A DNA stretch of 61,209 nucleotides, taken from NCBI GenBank assembly GCA_019359595.1, contig JAHHGZ010000045.1, forward strand, positions 1 through 61,209, written 5' to 3'. The stretch is from Cyanomargarita calcarea GSE-NOS-MK-12-04C (lineage in GTDB: Bacteria > Cyanobacteriota > Cyanobacteriia > Cyanobacteriales > Nostocaceae). Every line of letters starts with the position of its first letter. Positions within the stretch are counted from its first letter, which is position 1. The notes under the pieces are model-generated. The model worked only from the letters and a program-made list of their open reading frames with translations, was not told the origin of the DNA and did not search any database. Of the stretch, positions 1 to 8,843 are shown one piece after another. Position numbers and translations under genes: made by a program.

Positions 1-54
1 TCAAGGTTCGATTTCCTTTGTGACCTCCGCTTTCGCGTCCCGTCTCTCAGGCAC
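1..54 (-). ncRNA. candidate small RNA, runs off the window edge
   Basis: A near-consensus promoter on the minus strand (positions 61-89) would start transcription near 53-55, reading towards position 1. The RNA would hold a CGC-GAAA-CGC-like tetraloop hairpin (about 28-37) followed by GGUCACAAAGGAAA, which recalls the conserved loop of the cyanobacterial Yfr2 small RNA family as I remember it. An 18-codon GTG-to-TGA frame also fits inside, so a tiny peptide cannot be excluded. The molecule continues beyond the window. Confidence 0.35.
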
Positions 55-60
55 TTATTT

Positions 61-89
61 ATAGTACTGGGCGATTAATTTCCTGTCAA
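61..89 (-). promoter_or_regulatory. strong sigma-70 type promoter
   Basis: On the minus strand TTGACA (84-89) and TACTAT (61-66) are separated by exactly 17 nt. This is the best promoter match I noticed, and it points at the small RNA candidate at the window edge. Confidence 0.6.
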
Positions 90-380
90 TACTTTTTCCA
101 AGATTTCTGGAAATTTATTTTGGATGCTCTTGAAAAGATTGCATAGTAAGGATTTTGGGGTAAAAGCTTTTTGGCGTCGAGAAGCAATATCTATATTGTT
201 CGGCAATATGAAGTGTTTTATTGTCCTGACAGGTGTGAAATCCCCTGTTTTACTTAGTGGACATGGTTGGATGCTAGGGCAATCTCTAACGATAAGCTTC
301 GATTGGCGTCTTCGCACTTTTTTGCAGCTATCCTCAAGCTAAAAGTCTGGCAAACAAGCAAAGTCTACTGGAAACAGACT

Positions 381-642
381 ATATATATATGATGTGACTT
401 GAGCGATACGGATGCAACGCCGTAGACATACACAGCATCGCGTAAGCGAACCAGAGGTTTATCGCCCAAGTACCGCCATATTCCTATCTACTCTCCAGTA
501 TCTGACTGTCAGGAGGCTATACGCGTTATAGAATCAGACGAACGCAGTTGTAAATATATATATATGATGTGGGTTTGGAGCGATACGGATGCAACGCCGT
601 AGACATACACAGCATCGCGTAAGCGAACCGGAGGTTTATCGC
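381..642. repeat. pair of direct repeats upstream of nadC
   Basis: Two copies of an about 85 bp unit lie at 381-465 and 554-642. Each begins with an alternating AT run, then GATGTG, GAGCGATACGGATGCAACGC, and ends GGTTTATCGC. They differ at few positions. The rest of 90-679 shows no convincing gene; a 72-codon plus frame at 124-342 has no recognisable features. Confidence 0.75.
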
Positions 643-679
643 TTCTTCGTTTTCCTAATTTTGGACTGGATTTGTTTAC

Positions 680-1546
680 ATGAAAACTTCTTCTGCATTA
701 CCACCCTTTCTAGTGCTGGATCAATTGTTGCAAAGCTGGTTAATCGAAGATATTGGTAGAGGCGATCGCACTACTCAATCCCTACTATCTCAAAACTCAA
801 CGGAAGGACAAGCTGAGTGGATAGCGAAAGCACCAGGAGTAATTGCTGGTTTACCTGTGGCTTTCCGGGTATTTCAACTTCTGAATGACAAAGTTAGTTT
901 TGTGCCATTTGCAGTTGAGGGTCAACCTTGTGAAAAAGGACAGGTGATAGCGCAAATGCATGGTTCCTTAGATGCGTTGTTGATGGGAGAACGGGTAGCG
1001 CTAAACTTGGCAATGCGGTTGAGTGGGATTGCAACCTTAAGCCGTCAATATACCGAGAAAATCGCTGATTTACCAGCAAAATTGGTAGATACGCGCAAAA
1101 CTACACCAGGGTTAAGAATTTTAGAAAAGTATGCGAGTCAGTTGGGTGGAGCAATTAATCACCGCATGGGTTTGGATGATGCAGTCATGATTAAAGATAA
1201 TCATATTGCAGCAGCGGGAGGAATTGGGGAAGCGATTTTACGCATTCGTTCTCAGATACCGTATCCAATGACAATAGAAGTAGAAACGGAAAGTTTAGAC
1301 CAAGTGAAAGAAGCTCTGTTGCACAAAGCTGACATTATTATGTTGGATAATATGCCCCCGGATATGATGCTTCATGCAGTGCAAATGATTCGGCTTTCCG
1401 ATAATCGAGTAAAAATTGAAGCTTCGGGTAATGTGACATTGGACACTATTCGGGCTGTAGCCCAGACTGGTGTCGATTATATTTCCAGTAGTGCGCCGAT
1501 TACTCAGTCGAAGTGGTTGGACTTGAGTATGAAGATTGCGCTATGA
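680..1546 (+). CDS. nadC: nicotinate-nucleotide pyrophosphorylase (quinolinate phosphoribosyltransferase)
   Basis: This enzyme converts quinolinate and PRPP to nicotinate mononucleotide, CO2 and pyrophosphate in de novo NAD synthesis in the cytoplasm. The 288 residues match the usual length. Visible family motifs are ERVALNLAMRLSGIAT (104-119), DTRKTTPGLR (137-146), the NHRMGLDDAVMIKDNH block (160-175), the IEVE segment and IMLDNM in the TIM-barrel half, and IEASGNV near the C-terminus. It stands alone: the next gene downstream is on the other strand. The start is the ATG at 680, preceded by a long repeat-rich leader. Identification is secure. Confidence 0.96.
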   Translation: MKTSSALPPFLVLDQLLQSWLIEDIGRGDRTTQSLLSQNSTEGQAEWIAKAPGVIAGLPVAFRVFQLLNDKVSFVPFAVEGQPCEKGQVIAQMHGSLDALLMGERVALNLAMRLSGIATLSRQYTEKIADLPAKLVDTRKTTPGLRILEKYASQLGGAINHRMGLDDAVMIKDNHIAAAGGIGEAILRIRSQIPYPMTIEVETESLDQVKEALLHKADIIMLDNMPPDMMLHAVQMIRLSDNRVKIEASGNVTLDTIRAVAQTGVDYISSSAPITQSKWLDLSMKIAL

Positions 1547-1785
1547 TTGATATTATTTCCAATCCAATAGACAAGAGTGGAAAAATCTTTTTCATCTGCG
1601 TCTATCTGTGTTTATCTGAGGTTAATTATTTATTTTTTGGCTCTGTTGCAAGAACTCTAATATAAGTAAATCTGATTACATCCGCTAAATCACCAATAAT
1701 GCCCAAACAAGACGAAGACGGATGCATGGCTGGTAAAACCATAAATTACCCATTGCATCCATTCCTGTTGAGATGACATCAAAGC
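1547..1785. other. intergenic, possible IS6-type end
   Basis: At 1640-1653 the sequence GGCTCTGTTGCAAG closely resembles the terminal inverted repeats of IS6-family elements. It is followed by a short open frame with no transposase motifs. I see no matching second end in the neighbourhood, so this may be a relic or chance. Confidence 0.25.
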
Positions 1786-2118
1786 CTAATCAAAATTTAG
1801 AACAATGTCACAACCGAGTTTATGAAGCTGTGACTGAACCAGATCGACGCCAATACGCTTAATTTCAGGTTCTAACTCACAAGCCATAATGTAACCAAGC
1901 TTTGACCCTTCATCATCAAGACGTTGAGCTTCAATCCATTCTCGTGCAAGTTTTCTAGCTTCAGTTGTTTTCGAGGCTTCCTGACTAGAAACGCCATTTT
2001 TCTCAACATCTTGATGTTGGAGAAACTCAAAAGTTCCATATTTGATTTCAGGTACTGTATTTTTGATGCTTAAACAGCTATTTTCAATATACTTGCTTTC
2101 CTTTATATTGATAAACAA
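1786..2118 (-). CDS. hypothetical protein, 110 aa
   Basis: I do not recognise this protein. It is acidic and predicted mostly helical in the middle (the EARKLAREWIEAQRLDDEGS segment), with no signal peptide or membrane segment. It is transcribed divergently from the aspartoacylase gene, with 35 nt between the two starts, so the promoters would overlap. The composition is protein-like and the frame is uninterrupted, but no family could be assigned. Confidence 0.5.
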   Translation of the reverse strand: MFINIKESKYIENSCLSIKNTVPEIKYGTFEFLQHQDVEKNGVSSQEASKTTEARKLAREWIEAQRLDDEGSKLGYIMACELEPEIKRIGVDLVQSQLHKLGCDIVLNFD

Positions 2119-2153
2119 CGCCTATTCACTCTTAGTCTCGCAGCACACAACGC

Positions 2154-3065
2154 ATGAAACAAATTAAGCGTGTTCTCATTGTTGGTGGAACCCACGGGAA
2201 TGAGTTTACGGGAATTTATTTAGTAAAAAAAATTGAGGGATTCTCTTCTAGAAAGGATTTGTCAACACCTAACTTAATTCAGCGAAAAAGCTTTGAATGT
2301 GTGACCACGTTAGCAAATCCTAATGCTTATAAAATAGTGAAGAGGTATGTTGATACTGACCTTAATCGCTGTTTTCAACTTCAGGATTTAGAAAATCCCA
2401 ATCTGTCGAGTTACGAAGCAATTAGAGCCAAGGAAATTTACCAAACATTTGGAACTGGAGGCAGTCAACAGGCAGATTTCGTTATCGATTTACACAGTAC
2501 CACGGCTAACATGGGGCTAACAATTATTCTCGCTAGCAAACATCCATTTAACCTCTATTTAGCCGCTTATCTGACATCTAAAAATTCTAAAGTAAAAATA
2601 CTTTATTCCGCAACAAGGCATCAAGATAGCCCTCATCTGGATTCAATTTGCGAATTCGGCTGTACGGTCGAAGTTGGTGCAGTTGCTCAAGGAATATTGG
2701 ATGCAACTTTATTTCAACAAACAGAAGAACTTACCTACGCAATTCTCGACTATGTAGAAGCCTACAACCAAGGAAACCTGCCTCCATTTAAAGATACACT
2801 CACCATTTATGAAGGCATTCAAACAATAGATTATCCTAGAAACGAGTTTGGAGAAGTTCAGGCAATGATTCATCCCAAGCTGCAATTTAGAGATTATGAA
2901 CCCTTGCATCCCGGTGATGAAACGTTTATCACCTTTGAAGGTGAGGTAATTACTTACAAAGGTAGCTCAAAAGTATATCCAGTTTTTATTAATGAAGCTG
3001 CTTACTATGAAAAAGGTATAGCGATGTTCATAACGCAGAAAACTTCAGAAATATTAACTTATTGA
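2154..3065 (+). CDS. aspartoacylase / N-acyl amino acid amidohydrolase
   Basis: This is a zinc-dependent deacylase of the AstE/AspA (carboxypeptidase A-like) superfamily that hydrolyses N-acyl amino acids such as N-acetylaspartate to the amino acid and the acyl acid. At 303 residues it has the normal family length. The zinc-binding GGTHGNEFTG gives His14 and Glu17, and DLHSTT gives His114. The substrate-binding DTDLNRCF lies at 67-74, and a catalytic-type Glu173 sits in TVEVGAVAQG. It is a single gene, divergent from the hypothetical gene at 1786-2118. Substrate preference (N-acetylaspartate versus N-acyl aromatic amino acids) cannot be read from the sequence. Confidence 0.88.
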   Translation: MKQIKRVLIVGGTHGNEFTGIYLVKKIEGFSSRKDLSTPNLIQRKSFECVTTLANPNAYKIVKRYVDTDLNRCFQLQDLENPNLSSYEAIRAKEIYQTFGTGGSQQADFVIDLHSTTANMGLTIILASKHPFNLYLAAYLTSKNSKVKILYSATRHQDSPHLDSICEFGCTVEVGAVAQGILDATLFQQTEELTYAILDYVEAYNQGNLPPFKDTLTIYEGIQTIDYPRNEFGEVQAMIHPKLQFRDYEPLHPGDETFITFEGEVITYKGSSKVYPVFINEAAYYEKGIAMFITQKTSEILTY

Positions 3066-3098
3066 AGATTATGTTAATTACAAAAGAAAATCTTATTC

Positions 3099-3277
3099 CC
3101 TCCCCGTAAACCTACCGTGTACACACAAATCGAAGACCCTATCTACATTGGCTTTTGTCTTATATGGGAGCCAGTGCCTTGTGTTATGACGTTTCGTCTA
3201 ACTGTCCATTAACCCACCCGAAAAAATCGGATTTTGAAATCACTTGTGTGTACACGGTAGCCCCATAAACGGGGAGG
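3099..3277. repeat. MITE-like element with 17-bp terminal inverted repeats
   Basis: CTACCGTGTACACACAA at 3112-3128 and its exact reverse complement at 3244-3260 bound a non-coding interior of about 115 bp. Outside them CCTCCCCGT (3099-3107) and ACGGGGAGG (3269-3277) also pair. A third copy of the 17-mer occurs alone at 60577-60593. The layout is that of a small non-autonomous insertion or a palindromic dispersed repeat. Confidence 0.6.
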
Positions 3278-3298
3278 AACTTAATAGTATATTAAGAA

Positions 3299-3883
3299 TT
3301 AAGCAATTTGCTGATACTCAATACCCTTCGATGCAAAACCTATTTCCGTCGGCTCAAGATTTTCACCATTGTTGCTACTAGTAATTTTCAACTGGGTTGC
3401 ACCACGACGGATAAACGACGCTTGGTAAGTACGTCCATCTTTGGTTGCAAGATAAGCCTCCCATCCTTTTGAGTCTTTAGGTAATTTTGTCGCTGGGACA
3501 CGGCTTATATCTGTCTTGTCTGCCAGTTTGTTGTAGACATTCATGTAGACGCTCGATCCTTCTTGATAAACTCTTACCAGCTTCTTGTCAGTCTCAAAAT
3601 AAAGCCGGGTGTTTTCATCGGTGGGGTTTTGGTCAGGTAAGATTTTAATTACATCTTCGCGCACCCAACCCACATCAGTTGCCTGCGTACCATAGCTCAC
3701 TTTATACCAAGTACGACCTTCCGAAGATTTTTGTTCAAGGATAGTAACTTTAGTACCAGGTGGTTTAGTGAGTTTAATGTTACTTTGATTCTGCGTAGAG
3801 GGGGTGGAGCGTATTCTCACAGGGACTGTGGAGTTACTAGCGTCATTACTCTTGAGAACACCTTGTTTATTCATAGTAGACAT
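3299..3883 (-). CDS. SH3-domain protein
   Basis: The 194-residue protein has a bacterial SH3 domain at about 20-80: VPVRIRSTPS, then TKVTILEQKS, WYKVSY and GWVREDVIKI. The remaining 110 residues form a second beta-rich region of unknown function. No signal peptide is visible, which is unusual because most bacterial SH3 domains act on the cell wall outside the cytoplasm. The first residues (MSTMNKQG) contain a second possible start at Met4. Downstream (towards 3277) lies the MITE-like repeat. The role is unknown; peptide or wall binding is only an inference from the fold. Confidence 0.7.
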   Translation of the reverse strand: MSTMNKQGVLKSNDASNSTVPVRIRSTPSTQNQSNIKLTKPPGTKVTILEQKSSEGRTWYKVSYGTQATDVGWVREDVIKILPDQNPTDENTRLYFETDKKLVRVYQEGSSVYMNVYNKLADKTDISRVPATKLPKDSKGWEAYLATKDGRTYQASFIRRGATQLKITSSNNGENLEPTEIGFASKGIEYQQIA

Positions 3884-4270
3884 GAGAAATTTCCTTAGTT
3901 TTGAAGTACATCTATAATTGTTTCCCGAAATCTGGCTGTATAGCTTTTAAAACATTCTGAAAATTTTGAGCGGTGGATAGGTAAATTACCTAGCTAGGTA
4001 CAAGGTATCATAGTTTATACAGTCTGTCGTCTATCGCTGGGGGTAGTATTTTCTCTAGCTGGTGCTAAATATTCTCAAAAGTATTTTCCGCTTGTATGGA
4101 TTAAGTAGGGAATAGCGTTTCATTTGACAAGCTGCACTGGTAGAGAAGAATTATATTTTTTGGAATTTCCTCAGGTTAAAATAGTAATTAATAAAAATCC
4201 AGAAAGAGTATAAATAAAAAGCTCGCCAGAACAGTATTAATATATTGCATTGAGCAACTGATAACCAATT
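3884..4270. other. divergent intergenic region
   Basis: This is an AT-rich stretch between the SH3 gene (minus) and argS (plus) that must hold both promoters. I see no convincing promoter boxes, hairpins or small genes in it. Confidence 0.4.
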
Positions 4271-6040
4271 ATGAATGCTACACAAGAACAACTAAAAGTA
4301 AAATTAGAGCAGGCATTAGTGGCGGCTTTTGGCACTGACTATACTGGAGTCGATCCGATTTTAGTAGCTGCGAGCAATCCTAAATTTGGTGATTATCAAG
4401 CGAATGTGGCATTGTCATTGAGCAAACGCTTGGGACAACAACCAAGAGCGATCGCCCAATCCATTGTCGATAAACTAGATGTATCTGACATCTGCGAAAC
4501 ACCAGAAATCGCTGGTCCTGGGTTTATCAATCTCAAGTTGAAAACAGCATACCTGGAAGCCCAACTAAATGCTATTCAAGCAGATTCTCGGTTGGGTGTT
4601 CCTTCTTCAAAAACTCCAAAGCGGGAAATAGTAGATTTTTCCAGTCCGAATATTGCCAAAGAAATGCATGTCGGACATTTGCGCTCTACAATTATTGGAG
4701 ATTGCATCGCGAGAATTTTGGAATTTCAAGGACATGATGTGCTGCGGTTGAATCATGTGGGTGATTGGGGTACGCAGTTCGGAATGTTGATTACTTATCT
4801 GCGGGAAGTCTACCCCGAAGCGCTAACAACTGCAAATGCTTTAGATATTGGTGATTTAGTCAGCTTTTACCGCAAAGCTAAACAGCGGTTTGATGAAGAC
4901 GAAGCCTTCCAAGAAACAGCGCGACAAGAAGTCGTAAGATTGCAAGCAGGTGGAGAAGATACACTTCATGCTTGGAAACTGCTCTGCGAACAGTCACGGC
5001 AAGAGTTTCAAATAATTTACGATTTGCTGAATATTAAGTTAGAAGAAAGAGGCGAATCTTTCTACAATCCATTACTACCATCAGTTGCGGAAGATTTAGA
5101 AAATGTTGGCTTGTTGGTAGAAAACCAAGGTGCAAAATGTGTTTTCTTGGATGGGTTTACCAACAGAGAAGGTGAACCTCTACCCTTAATTGTACAGAAA
5201 TCTGATGGCGGTTATAACTACGCAACCACAGATTTAGCCGCATTACGTTACCGGATTGAAAAAGATCGGGCCAAACGGATAATTTATGTTACCGATTCTG
5301 GACAAGCAAACCACTTTGAGCAATTTTTTCAAGTAGCACGCAAAGCTGGATGGATTCCCGAGGATGTGGAAATCATTCATGTTCCTTTTGGTCTGGTATT
5401 AGGGGAAGATGGTAAGAAGTTCAGAACACGTTCCGGTGATACCGTGCGGTTGCGGGATTTATTAGATGAAGCTGTTATCCGTTTCCGTGCTTTACTAGAA
5501 GCCAAGATACAAGAAGAAGAAGGTCGAGAGGAAACAGAAGAATTTAAAGCTGAAGTTTCCCAAGTTGTGGGTATTAGTGCTGTAAAATACGCTGACCTCA
5601 GTCAAAACCGCACCAGCAATTACATCTTCAGCTATGACAAAATGCTCTCAGATAAGGGTAATACTGCACCATATATGCTATATGTATATGCCCGGATTCA
5701 TGGCATTAGTCGCAAAGGGGAGATTAATTTTCAGGATTTCAAAGACAATGCCAAAGTCATCTTGGAGCATGAACTAGAATTGACTCTGGCAAAACATATA
5801 TTACAGTTAAGTGAAATTATCAGCGATGTAGAGCAAGATTTATTACCCAACCGTCTGTGTGAGTATTTATTTCAACTGAGTCAGAAGTTTAATCAATTTT
5901 ATGACAAAGAACATGGTTTACCTGTTTTGAAAGCAGAAGAACCACAGCGGACATCACGATTGATGTTGTGCGATCTAACAGCGAGAACATTGAAGTTAGG
6001 ATTGAATTTGCTGGGAATTCAGGTACTAGAGAGAATTTAA
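4271..6040 (+). CDS. argS: arginyl-tRNA synthetase
   Basis: This class I aminoacyl-tRNA synthetase charges tRNA-Arg with arginine. At 589 residues it has the expected length. It starts with the N-terminal additional domain (1-about 110), followed by the catalytic domain with [16 protein letters not shown], where HVGH (133-136) is the HIGH signature. The KMSKS loop is the degenerate [13 protein letters not shown], as in many ArgS. The C-terminal DALR anticodon-binding domain (about 465-589) ends in [15 protein letters not shown]. It is monocistronic; the next gene is convergent with a 70-nt gap. Confidence 0.97.
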   Translation: MNATQEQLKVKLEQALVAAFGTDYTGVDPILVAASNPKFGDYQANVALSLSKRLGQQPRAIAQSIVDKLDVSDICETPEIAGPGFINLKLKTAYLEAQLNAIQADSRLGVPSSKTPKREIVDFSSPNIAKEMHVGHLRSTIIGDCIARILEFQGHDVLRLNHVGDWGTQFGMLITYLREVYPEALTTANALDIGDLVSFYRKAKQRFDEDEAFQETARQEVVRLQAGGEDTLHAWKLLCEQSRQEFQIIYDLLNIKLEERGESFYNPLLPSVAEDLENVGLLVENQGAKCVFLDGFTNREGEPLPLIVQKSDGGYNYATTDLAALRYRIEKDRAKRIIYVTDSGQANHFEQFFQVARKAGWIPEDVEIIHVPFGLVLGEDGKKFRTRSGDTVRLRDLLDEAVIRFRALLEAKIQEEEGREETEEFKAEVSQVVGISAVKYADLSQNRTSNYIFSYDKMLSDKGNTAPYMLYVYARIHGISRKGEINFQDFKDNAKVILEHELELTLAKHILQLSEIISDVEQDLLPNRLCEYLFQLSQKFNQFYDKEHGLPVLKAEEPQRTSRLMLCDLTARTLKLGLNLLGIQVLERI

Positions 6041-6110
6041 TGGGCTGGATGTAGAAACCAGCCCTTACTTCGTTGTAACTTCATAAGTGCGAAGCAGTAG
6101 GGCTGGTAGT

Positions 6111-7709
6111 TCATGGAAAAGGAATCGACATATTGGCTTGGTCTAAGGCAATTTTGATTCGACGACGGTATTCTCGTCCGACCTCCCATTGCTTGAGGGG
6201 TTTAGTCTTAATCAAGACACGAACTATCACACCGCGATCGCTAAAATTATCTATTCCCAGTACCTTAGACGGTTCGATAATACTCTTACGCCATTGAGAA
6301 TCTTGTCCCATTTCTAAACCGACAGTCGCAATCAAATTTAAAGCTTGGTCGATATCAGCGTGGAAGCCGACTGGAATATTTAAGTCAGCTTGTGACCAGC
6401 GACTCGACAGATTGGCAACAATTTTAATTTCGCTGTTGGGAATTGTAATCAAGCGTCCTTCACTATCGCGAATCTGGGTCATCCGCAAATTCATGTTTTC
6501 CACCAAACCCATCGCATTTCCGACGCTGATCATATCTCCCAAGGCATACTGGTCTTCCAAAATAATTAAAAAGCCATTAATAGCATCTTTAATTAAGTTT
6601 TGGGAGGCAAGGGAGATGGCAACACCAACTATACCAGCACCAGCCAGCAAGGGAATCACATCTATACCCAAGGACATTAAAGCTGAGAGAACACCAATTG
6701 CCACCAAAACAGCCGTAGCAATACTTTTGGTAACTCCAGAAATTGTCGAAACTCTTAGTTGCAGTCTTTTAGTAGTTTCTTGGTTTAAAAAGGTTCTACT
6801 GTCCACGAGCATTGAGGTGCAGCGGTCAATGACAGCATAGCTCAAACGAACAGCCACATAAGTTGAGACTGCGACAATGCTCAATCTCAAAGGAAATTGC
6901 AAAACATTGAGAATTCCTGCCGAAAGCGATCGCGTGTACGGAAATCGATTCAAGATGATTAACGTACCACCTCCCCAAATAGCTACTTGAATCAGTTGAA
7001 ATAGTCGCTTCTGTACTTCTTTGAGATTTTGCTGTTGCTGCTGAATTAGCTTTTTTATCAGTGCTTGTATAGCCGTTGAAGTTGGATACGTCGCCTGTGA
7101 TATATCCTGTTTTGCGCGACGTCGCCATTTTATTAGGCTCCAACTACCGACAATCATCAACAATCCGGTTGCACCAGAAATTTTCGCTTCCTGGACTAAA
7201 AATTTCGGTTGTCGCTCCTGTTTGGCCCGTTTCAGGTTTTGCTGTAAATCGCGGGCAATTTGTGATGCCAAAGTTAAACTATCTAGCTGTCGCAGACTAG
7301 CATCTTGGTCTGTAATAGTCAAAAGTGTTTGATTGTTGACAACAACGACTGGTTTTAAATCCTTTGTTTGTCTGACTTGGACGCTTAAATCTGAAGCCGA
7401 TGCTTGAAAATAATTATGACTAATTTGAGTCAAATTTTGTTGTGTGCTTCGCAGTCGGGCTGAAAGTTCTGTTCTTGGTGCGGTGATTTCAAAAACACAG
7501 CGACCATCTAGTTGCACGCAGGCAGATACCATTCTGCTACTGCTAGTAGGCTGTGGCTTGGGTAAAAAAGGGGTCTGGGCGGTAGCTTTTGGTGTTGCAG
7601 ACCAAATAACTAAAGTTATTAACCCGGCAAGTGTCAAAACTCGCAGACGCAATTTTACACCTCCTTTTACTGTCCGATCATGTTTAGTATGCCTTAAGAT
7701 AGGCTGCAA
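6111..7709 (-). CDS. mechanosensitive ion channel, MscS family
   Basis: This inner-membrane channel opens on membrane tension and releases solutes. The 532 residues comprise a signal-like N-terminus (about 22-45), a periplasmic region of about 130 residues, and then several membrane segments. These culminate in the pore helix region LGIDVIPLLAGAGIVGVAIS. The MscS signature continues with FLIILEDQYALGDMISV and the beta domain (LITIPNSEI), followed by the alpha-beta cytoplasmic domain. It is larger than E. coli MscS (286 aa), with an added periplasmic domain as in many cyanobacterial homologues. It is convergent with argS. Confidence 0.9.
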   Translation of the reverse strand: MQPILRHTKHDRTVKGGVKLRLRVLTLAGLITLVIWSATPKATAQTPFLPKPQPTSSSRMVSACVQLDGRCVFEITAPRTELSARLRSTQQNLTQISHNYFQASASDLSVQVRQTKDLKPVVVVNNQTLLTITDQDASLRQLDSLTLASQIARDLQQNLKRAKQERQPKFLVQEAKISGATGLLMIVGSWSLIKWRRRAKQDISQATYPTSTAIQALIKKLIQQQQQNLKEVQKRLFQLIQVAIWGGGTLIILNRFPYTRSLSAGILNVLQFPLRLSIVAVSTYVAVRLSYAVIDRCTSMLVDSRTFLNQETTKRLQLRVSTISGVTKSIATAVLVAIGVLSALMSLGIDVIPLLAGAGIVGVAISLASQNLIKDAINGFLIILEDQYALGDMISVGNAMGLVENMNLRMTQIRDSEGRLITIPNSEIKIVANLSSRWSQADLNIPVGFHADIDQALNLIATVGLEMGQDSQWRKSIIEPSKVLGIDNFSDRGVIVRVLIKTKPLKQWEVGREYRRRIKIALDQANMSIPFP

Positions 7710-7893
7710 AATTATTTATAGTACATGATATCTATCTATAGTTAAGTTTTCAGCAGTATTACACGCCATAATAGTTAAGTTGTGATATGCAATCGGCGAT
7801 CGCGTAGTGGCTTATATCTGGCCAAAGATGCGTAAATTGGGGCGTTAGAGGAGTATAAAAAATAGATTTTGTTAGGGAGTGAATTGTATTGTC

Positions 7894-7919
7894 TTGACAT
7901 TTCGCTCTCAGAATGAGAG
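7894..7919 (+). promoter_or_regulatory. -35 box plus palindromic operator candidate upstream of higB
   Basis: TTGACA (7894-7899) is followed at 7905-7919 by the perfect palindrome CTCTCA-GAA-TGAGAG. A palindrome inside the promoter, 50 nt before a toxin-antitoxin operon, is where the HigA repressor would be expected to bind. I do not see a good -10 box, and the second higBA copy lacks this palindrome. Confidence 0.35.
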
Positions 7920-7969
7920 GATAGAGTAATTTTATTGTTTAGCAAACATAGTAACAAACTTGCATACGA

Positions 7970-8269
7970 ATGCATCTAATATCGATTCGTAACCTTCGCA
8001 TTGATGTTGCTCAATTCCCCGATGTCAAAAAGCAAATCGACGACTGGTATGCAACTCTCAAGAAAGCAGATTGGGCAAATTTAGAGGATGTTCGTAGAAT
8101 TTATCGAGATGCAGAAGCAGTAGGAAATTTTACTGTTTTTAATATTAAAGGTAATGCCTATCGATTGATTGTTGGTATAGACTATGAAAACCAAGTGGTT
8201 TACTATAAATATTTTCTGACACACCTTGAATACGATAAAGATAAGTGGAAAAATGACCCTTACTTTTGA
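7970..8269 (+). CDS. higB: HigB-type mRNA interferase toxin
   Basis: A 99-residue type II toxin of the RelE/HigB superfamily, a ribosome-dependent mRNA endonuclease by family knowledge. Landmarks are VGNFTVFNIKGNAYRLIV, then VVYYKYFLTHLEYDKDKW and a lysine- and asparagine-rich C-terminus. The antitoxin ATG lies inside its last codons (17-nt overlap), giving translational coupling. The order toxin then antitoxin is the one typical of higBA. A close paralogue lies at 34344-34643. Confidence 0.88.
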   Translation: MHLISIRNLRIDVAQFPDVKKQIDDWYATLKKADWANLEDVRRIYRDAEAVGNFTVFNIKGNAYRLIVGIDYENQVVYYKYFLTHLEYDKDKWKNDPYF

Positions 8270-8651
8270 CCAAAATACCTATCGCAATCTTTTAACAGAA
8301 GTTGTTCCTGTGGCAATTGAGACAGAGCAAGAGTATGAACGTGTATTAAAAGTAGTAGAAGAGCTAACTTTTAAGAAAAATCGCACCACAGAAGAACAAG
8401 CTTTACACAAGTTGCTTGTAATATTGATTGAAGCTTATGAGACGAAAAATTATCCGATGGAACAATCTGCACCTCATGAAATTCTGCAACACATCATGGA
8501 ATCTAGTGATACTCGTCAAGCTGACTTAGTAGGAATTGTTGGTTCGAGTGGTGTGGTGTCTGAGATTGTAAATGGTAAACGTTCGATTAGTAAAGCGCAG
8601 GCTAAAGTGTTGAGTGAGTATTTTAAGGTATCGCCTAGTTTGTTTATCTAG
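8253..8651 (+). CDS. higA: HigA-type antitoxin (HTH)
   Basis: This protein neutralises HigB and is expected to repress the operon. I place the start at the ATG at 8253 because MTLTFDQNTY aligns with MSLAFDKNTY, the start of the paralogue at 34712; upstream codons extend the frame to 8226 but overlap the toxin more deeply. The result is 132 residues: a helical N-terminal dimer or toxin-binding part, then an XRE-like helix-turn-helix (RQADLVGIVGSSGVVSEIVN, KRSISKAQAKVLSEYFKVS). It is intact and paired with the preceding toxin. Confidence 0.85.
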   Translation: MTLTFDQNTYRNLLTEVVPVAIETEQEYERVLKVVEELTFKKNRTTEEQALHKLLVILIEAYETKNYPMEQSAPHEILQHIMESSDTRQADLVGIVGSSGVVSEIVNGKRSISKAQAKVLSEYFKVSPSLFI

Positions 8652-8843
8652 TGGTGCGTGTCATTAATTGTAAGGGTTACCCGACACTTTTGCCCTCCTA
8701 CCAATTCTGGGGGAGAATAAAATTTGATGGTGCGACTCAAAAGCCCCTTACCCCCAGTTCTGGGGGAAATAAAATTCAAAGTAGAACAGAATTGGGGGAT
8801 TTAGAGGGCTTATTTTTATCCTACGAAATATAATATTCATTTT
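8652..8843. repeat. dispersed GGGGGA-type repeats between higA and mmsA
   Basis: Three related stretches (ATTCTGGGGGA, AGTTCTGGGGGAAATAAAAT, AGAATTGGGGGATTTAG) occur in tandem, two of them followed by AATAAAAT. They pair with the intervening CCCCTTACCCCC, so the transcript could fold. This pattern is a common non-coding dispersed repeat in such genomes. A 60-codon frame across it is not credible as a gene. Confidence 0.5.

Noticed and set aside
1-30. Possible tRNA end (GGTTCGAT near position 5)
   Set aside because: No acceptor stem partner or anticodon arm is visible in the 80 nt around it.
124-342. 72-codon frame upstream of nadC
   Set aside because: No motif, poor start context, and an overlapping frame of similar length on the other strand.
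8651-8833. 60-codon frame after higA
   Set aside because: It is made of GGGGGA-type dispersed repeats and has no protein-like composition.
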